Both the position numbers and the translations under genes were made by a program. The notes under the pieces are model-generated. The model was not told the DNA's origin. It ran no database searches and saw only the letters and a list, made by a program, of their open reading frames with translations. A DNA stretch of 64,000 bases from Hymenobacter aquaticus (GTDB lineage: Bacteria > Bacteroidota > Bacteroidia > Cytophagales > Hymenobacteraceae). How positions within the stretch are numbered: the stretch's first letter is position 1; each line of letters begins with the position of its first letter. Shown here piece by piece: positions 32,047 to 38,708 of the stretch. The stretch is from contig NZ_SRLC01000002.1 in the NCBI RefSeq assembly GCF_004765605.1, forward strand, positions 62,001-126,000, in the 5' to 3' direction.

Positions 32047-32625
32047 CTACCCGCTGCGGGAATTTACTGCGGCGTCGGTCGGGGGCAGGCGTAGCCGCAG
32101 GTACTGCTGCAGCCACACCGGATACAGGTTGTAGCCCACGTTGAGCACCAGCAGCAGCCCGGCCCAGCCGAGGTGGCCCCGCATCAGGGCGTAGAGGCTG
32201 ACCAACCCGAAAAACACCAGCAGCACCCCGTGAAACCGCTCCAGGTGGTAGCTCTCCGCCACCAGGCGCCGCCCGGCTTGGCGGTGGGGTACGCGGCGGT
32301 AGTGGGGGTAGCGGCGACGCAGCCACTGGTGTACCAGGGTGCCGTGCTGGGTGAAGCGCGCCACCACCGGCACCCCGAGCCGCTCGTAGCGTCGCCGCGC
32401 CCGGCTCAGCTGCCAGTACCGAAACCACGACCTGGGCACCGCGTAGCCCAGCAGACTAACACCCAGCAAGCCCCACAGCCAGGGCCGGGCTACGTGCTGG
32501 TAGCAAAACACGCTCAGCGGCCCCAGCGCCAGCCCCGACCACAGCACGCTCGGCACGGCGTTGAGGGCCGCGAGCAGGGCCGCCGAGGGCCGGGCGGGTG
32601 GCGGGTCGTTGGGCATGATGGGCAT
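32047..32625 (-). CDS. Membrane protein, possible CrtO-like glycosyl carotenoid acyltransferase
   Basis: 192 aa. At least four hydrophobic segments. The C-terminal part HLERFHGVLLVFFGLVSLYA and NVGYNLYPVWLQQYLRLRL resembles the end of CrtO-family acyltransferases, which carry an ExxHxx-type segment then N-x-P-x3-Q-x-YNR-x-RL. Those enzymes acylate glycosylated carotenoids such as staphyloxanthin; carotenoid pigments are common in this group of bacteria. Similarity is partial (no conserved NR), so the function is tentative. ATG at 32625, with a second Met three codons later. Confidence 0.5.
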   Translation of the reverse strand: MPIMPNDPPPARPSAALLAALNAVPSVLWSGLALGPLSVFCYQHVARPWLWGLLGVSLLGYAVPRSWFRYWQLSRARRRYERLGVPVVARFTQHGTLVHQWLRRRYPHYRRVPHRQAGRRLVAESYHLERFHGVLLVFFGLVSLYALMRGHLGWAGLLLVLNVGYNLYPVWLQQYLRLRLPPTDAAVNSRSG

Positions 32626-32665
32626 GGCACTGACGGTAAGCGGCCGGTGGCTCCAACCGCTCCGG

Positions 32666-33925
32666 CTAGTCCCGCATGTGCTCGGCCTTCCAGCGCATGG
32701 CCGACTGCACCCGGGTGTGGCCGCTGGGGTGGTCGAAAAAGATGATTTCCTCCCAGGGGCTGGGGTCAATCTTGCGGTACTCCGAGAGCTTCATGGCCGT
32801 GCTGGCAAAGCCGTCGGGCTGGCGGGCGGCATTCAGGCCAAACGTGTCGGCCTCCTGCTCCTGGGTGCGGATGATGGTGTTGAAGCCGGGCCGGGCCAGC
32901 AGCATAAACACGCTGAACAGCGCCGCCGCCAAGGGCAGCCCGCCCACGTCGCCGATGCTGCTGATGCCCCAGCGGCTGCCGTAGCGGCCCAGCAGGCGGT
33001 GAAAGGCCCAGTCGACGAAGGCCAGGCCCAGGCCGACGATGAGCACGAAGAAGATCAGCATCTTGGGAATGTGGTTCAGCACGTAGTGGCCCAGCTCGTG
33101 GCCCATCACGGCCTGCACCTCGGCCGGGGTGCCGCGGTTCAGCAGGTTGTCGTTGAGCGACACCCGAATGGTGCTGCCCAGCCCGCTCACGTTGGCGCTG
33201 ATGCGCTTGCTCTGCCGGGAAGCATCTACCACGTACACGTTGTCGGCCGGCACGCCGTTGGCCCGGGCCATGCTCAGAATCTGGCTGCGCACCGGGCCGG
33301 CGGGCAGCGGGGTGTACTTGTTGAACAGCGGGCTGATGAAAATCGGTGACAGAAACACGCCCACCACCAGGAAAATGGCGGCCAGGCCCGTGGCCCACGC
33401 CCACCAGCTCCGGCCGGTGCGCCGGATGGCCGCGTACAAAGCCAGCAGCACCAGGCTGCCCACCACCATCGAAATGGCCAGGTTTTTCAAGTCATCGGTG
33501 AGCCAGGCCCCGAACGACTGGTTCGACAGCCCGTACTGGTGCTCCCGGAAGTAGTCGGTGTAGAGGCTCAGGGGAAAGCTCAGGGCGTAGCTCAGCCCGA
33601 TGTAGAGGGCGAAGTAGGCCAGCTTGGGCAGCACCCGGCCCGGCAGCCGCCCGGCCCAGGCTTGCATGCGGCGCGAGAGGCCCAGCCCCAGAAACACCGC
33701 CGCCACGGCCAGCCCGTAGAGCAGGCCCCAGAGCTGCAGCCAATAGCCGCCCTCGAAATAGGCGTCGGAGCTGGCTTTCTGGGCCGGGCTCAGGGTGTTG
33801 AGGTAGTGCTGGGTGGCGGCTTCCACGTTGAAGGCCGCCGAATCGGCGGGGGCGGCGGCCAGCAGGGGCAGGGCCAAGAGCAGCAAGGCCAGCAGCGGCA
33901 GCAGCCGTTTCGGAACAAAGAACAT
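32666..33925 (-). CDS. M48 family zinc metallopeptidase (Ste24/CAAX protease-like)
   Basis: 419 aa. Signal-like first segment, several membrane segments, and the zinc motif HELGH at residues 276-280 (AVMGHELGHYVLNH), with the third ligand expected in EQEADTFGLNAA. The long N-terminal membrane part and SPLFNKYTPLPAGPVRSQIL identify the Ste24 branch. These proteases sit in the membrane and degrade or process membrane-associated peptides. In bacteria they act in envelope quality control. It is 40 bp upstream of the CrtO-like gene on the same strand. Confidence 0.92.
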   Translation of the reverse strand: MFFVPKRLLPLLALLLLALPLLAAAPADSAAFNVEAATQHYLNTLSPAQKASSDAYFEGGYWLQLWGLLYGLAVAAVFLGLGLSRRMQAWAGRLPGRVLPKLAYFALYIGLSYALSFPLSLYTDYFREHQYGLSNQSFGAWLTDDLKNLAISMVVGSLVLLALYAAIRRTGRSWWAWATGLAAIFLVVGVFLSPIFISPLFNKYTPLPAGPVRSQILSMARANGVPADNVYVVDASRQSKRISANVSGLGSTIRVSLNDNLLNRGTPAEVQAVMGHELGHYVLNHIPKMLIFFVLIVGLGLAFVDWAFHRLLGRYGSRWGISSIGDVGGLPLAAALFSVFMLLARPGFNTIIRTQEQEADTFGLNAARQPDGFASTAMKLSEYRKIDPSPWEEIIFFDHPSGHTRVQSAMRWKAEHMRD

Positions 33926-34091
33926 ACGGATAGGAATACGGGCGTTACCGCCGGGCCCAGTCGCCCGGCATGCCCAAGCTAATACTTCTGTTCCTATATA
34001 TAATGCCGCCTCCGCCCGACTCTTGGGGGCAGTAGCCGGGCTTCTAAAGCCGCATCCTGCTCGGCATCCCGATAGTCGGGTACTGGGGGGA

Positions 34092-34099
34092 TATATTTA
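34092..34099 (+). promoter_or_regulatory. Possible -7 element of the cpREC gene
   Basis: TATATTTA, one base from TAnnTTTG, 32 bp upstream of the ATG at 34132. Confidence 0.4.
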
Positions 34100-34131
34100 C
34101 CGCCACTTCGCCCCTCTTTCTACAGACGTTT

Positions 34132-34449
34132 ATGCCCGGTTACAAACTCTACCTCGATGATATTCGCAACCCGAAGGGAGAGGGCTGGGTGGTGGTCCGC
34201 AGCTTCGAGGAGTTTGTCGCTACCATTGAAGCCTTGGGCCTACCCGAGGAAATATCCTTCGACCACGACTTGGGCTGGGACCAGGAGCAGAATTGCGAGC
34301 TGAAAAGCGGCTACGACTGCGCCAAGTGGCTCGTCGAACAGGACTTGGCTATAGAAAACTTTAACGTCCACTCGGCCAACCCGGTCGGGGCCGAGAACAT
34401 CAGAAGTCTACTCCAAAACTTCCTGAAGTTTAAGCAGAACCTACGCTAG
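34132..34449 (+). CDS. Stand-alone cyclic-phosphate-processing receiver-like protein (cpREC)
   Basis: 105 aa. LYLDDIRNPKGEGWVVVRSF, then EEISFDHDLG, CAKWLVEQDL and NVHSANPVGAENIRSLLQNF. The acidic DD near the N-terminus, the FDHDLG strand and the H-S-x-NP-x-G element match the cyclic-phosphate-processing receiver family (a receiver-domain relative proposed to act on cyclic phosphate ends of nucleotides or RNA). Its role in cells is largely undefined. Here it is a single-gene unit with no RNA-repair neighbour in the window. Confidence 0.82.
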   Translation: MPGYKLYLDDIRNPKGEGWVVVRSFEEFVATIEALGLPEEISFDHDLGWDQEQNCELKSGYDCAKWLVEQDLAIENFNVHSANPVGAENIRSLLQNFLKFKQNLR

Positions 34450-34465
34450 CCCTGCCCCGCAGTCA

Positions 34466-34606
34466 CCCCACGCTGGCGCGCGTCTCTGACGCGTGCCCCC
34501 CGGCTTCGCGTCTCTGACGCGGCCGCCAGAACGGCTTTCCCTCCACGATTCGCGTCGGAGACGCGGTGCCGGAAGTCACGCGTCAGAGACGCGCGCCCGC
34601 GTGGGG
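34466..34606. repeat. Palindromic element built from GCGTCTCTGACGC repeats
   Basis: Outer arms of about 30 bp (34466-34495 and 34577-34606). Inside are further copies, CGCGTCTCTGACGCG (34507-34521) and CGCGTCGGAGACGCG (34551-34565). It starts 16 bp after the cpREC stop codon. No ORF. Confidence 0.8.
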
Positions 34607-34686
34607 TAGGGTAGGCAAGGTCCTCCGATTACCGGGGGGAAGCCAGGCACCGGAGATTCGGGCGAGGCAACAGCTTCGCCCTGGCC

Positions 34687-35703
34687 TTAGCGGATAGCCT
34701 TTTCAAAGAAGGCAATAACGCTGGCATTCATGCTCTGGTGGAAGGCTTTTCTATCAAACTGGCCCTGGTCGGTGCACAGCAGCGGCGGGGCCAGGGGGCC
34801 GCAGGGGGCCAGAAACGAGAAATGCCCGGCTCCCGGCACCGAATGAAACTCGGCCCCGGCCCCGAGGGCCTGCCGCACCGGCTGGATGTTGGTGGCATAG
34901 GAAACGACCGTGTCCTGGTCGCCGCTCCACAGCTGCACCGGCACTCGCACGGCGGTCAGCGCGCCGGGGCCCAGCGTAAAGCCCAGGCCGGGGGCCGCCA
35001 CCACGGCGGCCTTGATTCTCGCGTCGGGCAGGTAGCGGTTGCCCTTGGCCGCCTCATCGGGGTTCAGCAGGGGAGAGTTGCCGGCTCGGAGCAAGTTACA
35101 GATAGCCTCCGGGGTGTCGGCGCAATGCTGGGCAATCCGGGCAAGGTCGGGCTGGGCCCCCACGGCCGTCAGGACGGTAATGCCGCCGGCCGAGAAGCCA
35201 AAGGCCCCGATCCGGTTGGGGTCTATCTGCGCGTGCCCCGGCCAGGTCTTGAGCAGGTAGTCGAGGGTGGCGTGCAGCTGCCGGGTGCGGCCCCCCAGCC
35301 AGCCGACGGTGCCGGCCGCGCTTTGGTCGGCGTAGTTGTCGCCGCCGTGCATGGGGGCCGCCACGATATAGCCCGCGTTGGCCAAGGCCAGGGCCAGGTC
35401 GGCGTGGCTGCCCGGGCCGCCGGAGTTGCCGTGCGAAATCACCACGAGGGGCAAGCTGCGGCCCGCCACGGGCGCATCGGCGGCCACGTCCATCAGGCCC
35501 AGGCCCAGCCACGTCGTCGGCCAGGTCCGGGCCTGGGTGGGGTACCAGATACCGACGGCCAAGGGCTTGCCGTCCGGGTCAGTGGTCCGCGCCAGCTCAA
35601 ACCCAACCGGCCGCTCCGTGCGCTGCGCCGTCCAGACCATAACTACCCCGAACCCAACAACCAGCACCACAATGACCAGCAGCAACCGACGAATCCATTT
35701 CAT
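34687..35703 (-). CDS. Alpha/beta hydrolase (dienelactone hydrolase / PAF-acetylhydrolase-like)
   Basis: 338 aa. N-terminal hydrophobic segment (LLLVIVVLVVGFGVVMVW) may be a signal anchor. ADLALALANAGYIVAAPMHG, then the nucleophile elbow FGFSAGGITVL, and a C-terminal AGHFSFL holding the catalytic His. Opening FELARTTDPDGKPLAVGIWY and PLVVISHGNSGGPGSHADL match hydrolases annotated as dienelactone hydrolase or platelet-activating-factor acetylhydrolase-like. Probably periplasm-facing or lipid-linked; substrate unknown. Confidence 0.85.
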   Translation of the reverse strand: MKWIRRLLLVIVVLVVGFGVVMVWTAQRTERPVGFELARTTDPDGKPLAVGIWYPTQARTWPTTWLGLGLMDVAADAPVAGRSLPLVVISHGNSGGPGSHADLALALANAGYIVAAPMHGGDNYADQSAAGTVGWLGGRTRQLHATLDYLLKTWPGHAQIDPNRIGAFGFSAGGITVLTAVGAQPDLARIAQHCADTPEAICNLLRAGNSPLLNPDEAAKGNRYLPDARIKAAVVAAPGLGFTLGPGALTAVRVPVQLWSGDQDTVVSYATNIQPVRQALGAGAEFHSVPGAGHFSFLAPCGPLAPPLLCTDQGQFDRKAFHQSMNASVIAFFEKAIR

Positions 35704-35836
35704 CTTTTTATCCAGCAGTAAAAAAGAGTGTATAGTGCTTCAATATAGAGTAAATCCATTATTCGCTACCCCTTCTGTCCGCAAGCACTAGCCTTCTGGC
35801 CCCGCCGCGCGACGGCCGAAGAACTCAATTACATGC
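35704..35836. other. Start of the 245-bp gap after the hydrolase start
   Basis: A modestly AT-rich stretch upstream of the hydrolase (35704-35765), which likely holds its promoter, and then sequence leading to the terminator at 35837-35872. No -7/-33 pair that I can defend. Confidence 0.4.
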
Positions 35837-35872
35837 AAAAAGCCCTCTACCGCACCAGCAGTAAAGGGCTTT
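35837..35872 (-). terminator. Intrinsic terminator of the 35949-36644 gene
   Basis: 12-bp stem with one mismatch (AAAGCCCTCTAC against GTAAAGGGCTTT), 10-nt loop, T run on the minus strand. Near-copy of the hairpin at 5675-5709, including the adjoining CACGTT. Confidence 0.65.
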
Positions 35873-35948
35873 GTCACGTTGGTACTCCCTGCCGTGGGGT
35901 AGGCGAGGAAGGTCCTTCGGCTCCGCCTCAGGACGGCAGACGAAAAAG

Positions 35949-36644
35949 CTAGTAGCTCTCCTTCTGGAACCCGAACTCCCGGAGCTTGGCCTCGAAGGTA
36001 TCCGGAAACTGGGCCTTGATGTGGTGAATCAGGGCGCGCAGGGCCTTGCGCACCTGCTCCTCGCCCTGGTCCTTGGTGCTGACCTTGCCGCTGCGCTCCC
36101 CGCTGGTGTCGGTGCTGTCCTGCACCAGCTGCTTGTATTCCGTCACCAGCGGCTCCCAGTGGGCGGTGCCGTACTTGTTCTTGTCGAACTTGTGCGCCTT
36201 GAGGGCCTTGAGCAGCTTGCCCAGCGCCTTCACCCGCTCGGGGCGGGCTTTGGGTAGCCGGTACGTCGAGCCCGACTTCTCGATGCCGAACTCCCCGTAG
36301 TAGGCGGTTTTGTCGTCGTTGGCTTCGGCCAGGTAGCCTTTCACGTAGCGCAGGCTCTTATCCAAGAGCGTATCCAGGGTTTTCAGGCGCTTCGATTGGG
36401 GAGTACGGGCGTCCCCGGCGGCATCGGCCTCGTCGCGGCTGTCGGCGAAGGCCGCGGCTTGCGACGCAAAGTCGGCCTTGGTGAGCCAGAGCAGCCCTGG
36501 CAGCTCCGAGCTTTGCCAGGCTTTGGCGGCGTTGGTTGCCACTTCCGCCAGGGCAATAGCATTAGTGGGTAATTGGTTGGCCCGCTTGGCGGACTTAACG
36601 GGTTTGGCCGGCGTAGTAGCCGACTCAGCAGGATTAGTAGGCAT
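35949..36644 (-). CDS. Hypothetical protein
   Basis: 231 aa, not recognised. Begins with a Ser/Thr/Ala/Pro/Lys-rich low-complexity stretch, followed by a predicted all-helical part: LAEVATNAAKAWQSSELPGL, ADAAGDARTPQSKRLKTLDT, RPERVKALGKLLKALKAHKF and RKALRALIHHIKAQFPDTFE. No signal peptide or membrane segment. The ATG at 36644 is preferred; the upstream extension runs through a long hairpin. Confidence 0.72.
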   Translation of the reverse strand: MPTNPAESATTPAKPVKSAKRANQLPTNAIALAEVATNAAKAWQSSELPGLLWLTKADFASQAAAFADSRDEADAAGDARTPQSKRLKTLDTLLDKSLRYVKGYLAEANDDKTAYYGEFGIEKSGSTYRLPKARPERVKALGKLLKALKAHKFDKNKYGTAHWEPLVTEYKQLVQDSTDTSGERSGKVSTKDQGEEQVRKALRALIHHIKAQFPDTFEAKLREFGFQKESY

Positions 36645-36727
36645 TGATAAAGGAGTTAAAGGATACAACTTCAGGAATATAGGATTCTGCTCAACCACTA
36701 GCAACAAGTTGCCCCAGCCCGCCAACA

Positions 36728-36853
36728 AATGGTGGAAAGCCGGGGCAAGGTTGACCCAAGGCAAAAACAATCGTTGGAAGGCCGGTACCAATCCTCCCGG
36801 GCTTCCAACGATTGTTTTTGCCTCGGGAGGAATCCTCCCAGCCCTCCACCATT
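36728..36853. repeat. Nested long hairpin upstream of the 35949-36644 gene
   Basis: Inner arms 36760-36780 and 36802-36822 are perfect 21-bp inverted copies (starting GGCAAAAACAATCG). Outer arms near 36728-36744 and 36836-36853 (AATGGTGGA and TCCACCATT) are also complementary. GGCGGATT- and GGAAGCC-containing half repeats continue to about 36915. No ORF. Confidence 0.75.
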
Positions 36854-36924
36854 CGTTGGAAGCCCGGGCGGATTCCTCCCGGCTTGGAAATAATCGGAGG
36901 AAAGCCGGGCGGATTACCCCCCTG

Positions 36925-37190
36925 GCAGTCGCTCGGCTAAGCCGAGTGACGCCTACGCCGGAGGGGCTCCGCCGCGAATCCGCCCGCGCCGCCTGCGTGT
37001 AGAGACGCGTATTCGCGTCTCAATCGTTGCTGATGGTGGTACTAAGCGGGCTGGGTCGTTCAACGAGGAGACGCAAGTATGCGTCTCTACATCGGGCCCC
37101 AGCGGCCGAGGCAACCAGCCCACGCGGCGCGGGACGCTCGGGGCAAAGCCCCTTCGGCGTAGGCATCACTCGGCACAGCCGAGCGACTGC
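36925..37190. repeat. MITE-like element, copy A
   Basis: 266 bp with terminal inverted repeats of about 45 bp starting GCAGTCGCTCGGCT (36925 onward, and reversed to 37190). The interior holds GTAGAGACGCG and CGCGTCTC hairpins at 36999-37020 and about 37067-37090, a motif also widespread in other bacteria. It ends 6 bp from the stop codon of the 37197-37625 gene. No ORF. Confidence 0.82.
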
Positions 37191-37196
37191 GGGGAG

Positions 37197-37625
37197 TTAT
37201 TTAAGCTCGAAATAGCTGATAATGCGGTTTGCTTCTTCTGGACTAAAGTCGCCTTGGTGCTGGGCTAGGGCTGCTTTTACGTTTGCCACTGTTTGGCCTT
37301 CCTCCTGCTTTATCGTGGAAATACCCGAAAGGCCTTTAATGAAGTATTGCGCCGTAAAGTGAGAAGATGCGGTACTTTCAATCTTAATCAGGCCGATGTG
37401 GTTTGTGGCTGCTACTTCCGTGAGGCAAACATCCGGCCTGCGGATATCGACTATCCAGCTGGTATTATTTTGCTCGGAGATGAACCTTGAAAGGGCCTTC
37501 TTTTCTCGGTGCGTAAGACCGAGGCTTTCGATACTGCTGCACCTGGCTGGCAGTGGAAGGGACTGTATGGGTTTACAGCCACCTACTACTATCAGGCTAA
37601 TAAGTGCTAAGTAGAGATGATTCAT
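37197..37625 (-). CDS. Putative lipoprotein of unknown family
   Basis: 142 aa. Signal segment MNHLYLALISLIVVGGC with lipidated Cys near residue 17. Mature part VCLTEVAATNHIGLIKIEST and TAQYFIKGLSGISTIKQEEG, suggestive of a small beta protein. Clearly lower GC than the surrounding genes. Flanked on both sides by related MITE-like elements (36925-37190 and 37673-37822), so the gene may have moved with them. The ATG at 37625 is chosen because the signal peptide starts there. Confidence 0.7.
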   Translation of the reverse strand: MNHLYLALISLIVVGGCKPIQSLPLPARCSSIESLGLTHREKKALSRFISEQNNTSWIVDIRRPDVCLTEVAATNHIGLIKIESTASSHFTAQYFIKGLSGISTIKQEEGQTVANVKAALAQHQGDFSPEEANRIISYFELK

Positions 37626-37672
37626 CTGAAACCAATTAGTGTTATGAATCTGCCCGCTTCGTTGGCTCAACG

Positions 37673-37822
37673 GCAGTCGCTCGGCTGTGCCGAGTGACGA
37701 CTACGCCGGAGGGGCTCCGCCCCGAGCGTCCCGCGCCGGTAGGTGTCGTTCTATCGGCGCGGTCTAGTTCGCAGCATAGCTGCTCAGAGCGTAAGCGTCA
37801 CTCGGCAGAGCCGCGCGACTGT
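37673..37822. repeat. MITE-like element, copy B
   Basis: 150 bp with ends matching copy A. Left GCAGTCGCTCGGCTGTGCCG, continuing with ACTACGCCGGAGGGGCTCCG and GAGCGTCCCGCGCCGG as in copy A's right end reversed. The right end is the imperfect inverted copy. It ends 8 bp from the stop codon of the 37831-38157 gene. No ORF. Confidence 0.8.
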
Positions 37823-37830
37823 GGGTACGT

Positions 37831-38157
37831 TCAGGGAGCGTAAATGTCCCAGAGGCTAAACTTCCCTTCAGAAAGCGGCTTATAGGCAACAATTCGCACC
37901 ATCAGGTCGCTTAAGCTGCCGTTCACCCAAAGGAAGTGGTCAACCAGAACCTCAGTGTTTTCGGGTGAGAAGGCAACGTACTGCCTTATCTCACTGCCTG
38001 ATGGTGGCAGAGTTAACCGCCCATGTTCAGCTATAACCGCTGTGATATCGTCGGCGCACAGCCGTTTCTCTTGGCTTTCGTCAACTAACTGCTGGTATCT
38101 TCCCGCTACTAGAGTAGCCACGATGTGATTAATAAGCGGGACTAGCTCTTTATTCAT
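37831..38157 (-). CDS. Small hypothetical protein, DUF7668-like
   Basis: 108 aa. ELVPLINHIVATLVAGRYQQ, RLCADDITAVIAEHGRLTLP and VLVDHFLWVNGSLSDLMVRI resemble a small Bacteroidota family I recall as DUF7668, sometimes found near toxin or immunity genes. No function known. ATG at 38157 is preferred. The gene is AT-richer than its neighbours and follows a terminator, so it has its own transcript. Confidence 0.6.
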   Translation of the reverse strand: MNKELVPLINHIVATLVAGRYQQLVDESQEKRLCADDITAVIAEHGRLTLPPSGSEIRQYVAFSPENTEVLVDHFLWVNGSLSDLMVRIVAYKPLSEGKFSLWDIYAP

Positions 38158-38226
38158 GCTGCTTTTATGCTGTTGATAGAGCTTATAGTTGTTGCTTGGC
38201 TGTGCCGAGTGGCTGAATAGGAGAAC

Positions 38227-38259
38227 AAAAAACCCCAAACTCTTACGCTTGGGGCTTTT
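38227..38259 (-). terminator. Intrinsic terminator downstream of the toxin-antitoxin-like pair
   Basis: Stem CCCCAA (38233-38238) with TTGGGG (38249-38254), 10-nt loop, T run on the minus strand (AAAAAA at 38227-38232). It should end the nrdA transcript after the two small genes. Confidence 0.7.
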
Positions 38260-38280
38260 GATTATTTAGGTTTTACTAGA

Positions 38281-38469
38281 CTACGAAGCCATCTGCCAGT
38301 TAGCATCAGGTGGTAGTTGACCGGTTTTACGAAGATGAGCTAAGAACTCCTGCTTTGTCAGCAGGCCGCCGGTGCGGCTGTGCTCATACTCCTCTACCGT
38401 TTTACCGGCCATCGAAAGATTAGAGGTCGGCTGCGAGTTGGCGGAGAATGACGTCTTGGATGGTTTCAT
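38281..38469 (-). CDS. Small protein, possible antitoxin partner
   Basis: 62 aa if started at 38469; 43 aa if started at the internal Met at 38412. The longer form overlaps the preceding gene by 50 nt, the shorter begins 7 nt after its stop. Core MAGKTVEEYEHSRTGGLLTK and EFLAHLRKTGQLPPDANWQ. Small, polar, partly helical, located second after a toxin-like ORF, which fits an antitoxin role (inference). Not recognised as a named family. Confidence 0.5.
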   Translation of the reverse strand: MKPSKTSFSANSQPTSNLSMAGKTVEEYEHSRTGGLLTKQEFLAHLRKTGQLPPDANWQMAS

Positions 38470-38707
38470 AGCTCGGCAAAATTACGTCTTCGATGACAAC
38501 GTGGTCATCATGTAACGTAAAGGTAACCGAAAGAAATTTCCGATGTTTCGTATATCCGACAACTTCGTAGGCCCCAGCTTCTTTCGGGTAAAGCCCACTA
38601 CGAGGAGGAAGTAGAAGAAGCTCTTCTATTTCCTCCTGTAGAATGCTGTAACTGCTACACCAGTTCCAGTTGACCTTACCGAAGTCGACCCTATAGCCGT
38701 CTAACAT
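38420..38707 (-). CDS. Small protein, possible BrnT/RelE-type toxin
   Basis: 95 aa, ATG 1 nt after the last base of the nrdA stop codon (TAAG-ATG), so cotranscribed with nrdA. Helix ILQEEIEELLLLPPRSG, then AYEVVGYTKHRKFLSVTFTL and DHVVIEDVILPS. The order helix, short loop, three or four strands, final helix is like small RelE/BrnT-type toxins (compare GRY-x-G-T-x-x-GR-x-L-x-V-x-F in that superfamily). Motif similarity is weak and functional assignment uncertain. Confidence 0.55.
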   Translation of the reverse strand: MLDGYRVDFGKVNWNWCSSYSILQEEIEELLLLPPRSGLYPKEAGAYEVVGYTKHRKFLSVTFTLHDDHVVIEDVILPSYETIQDVILRQLAADL

Positions 38708-38708
38708 C

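Noticed and set aside
36925-37822. Insertion sequence with transposase
   Set aside because: Inverted repeats are present, but no ORF inside either element resembles a transposase; kept as MITE-like repeats only.
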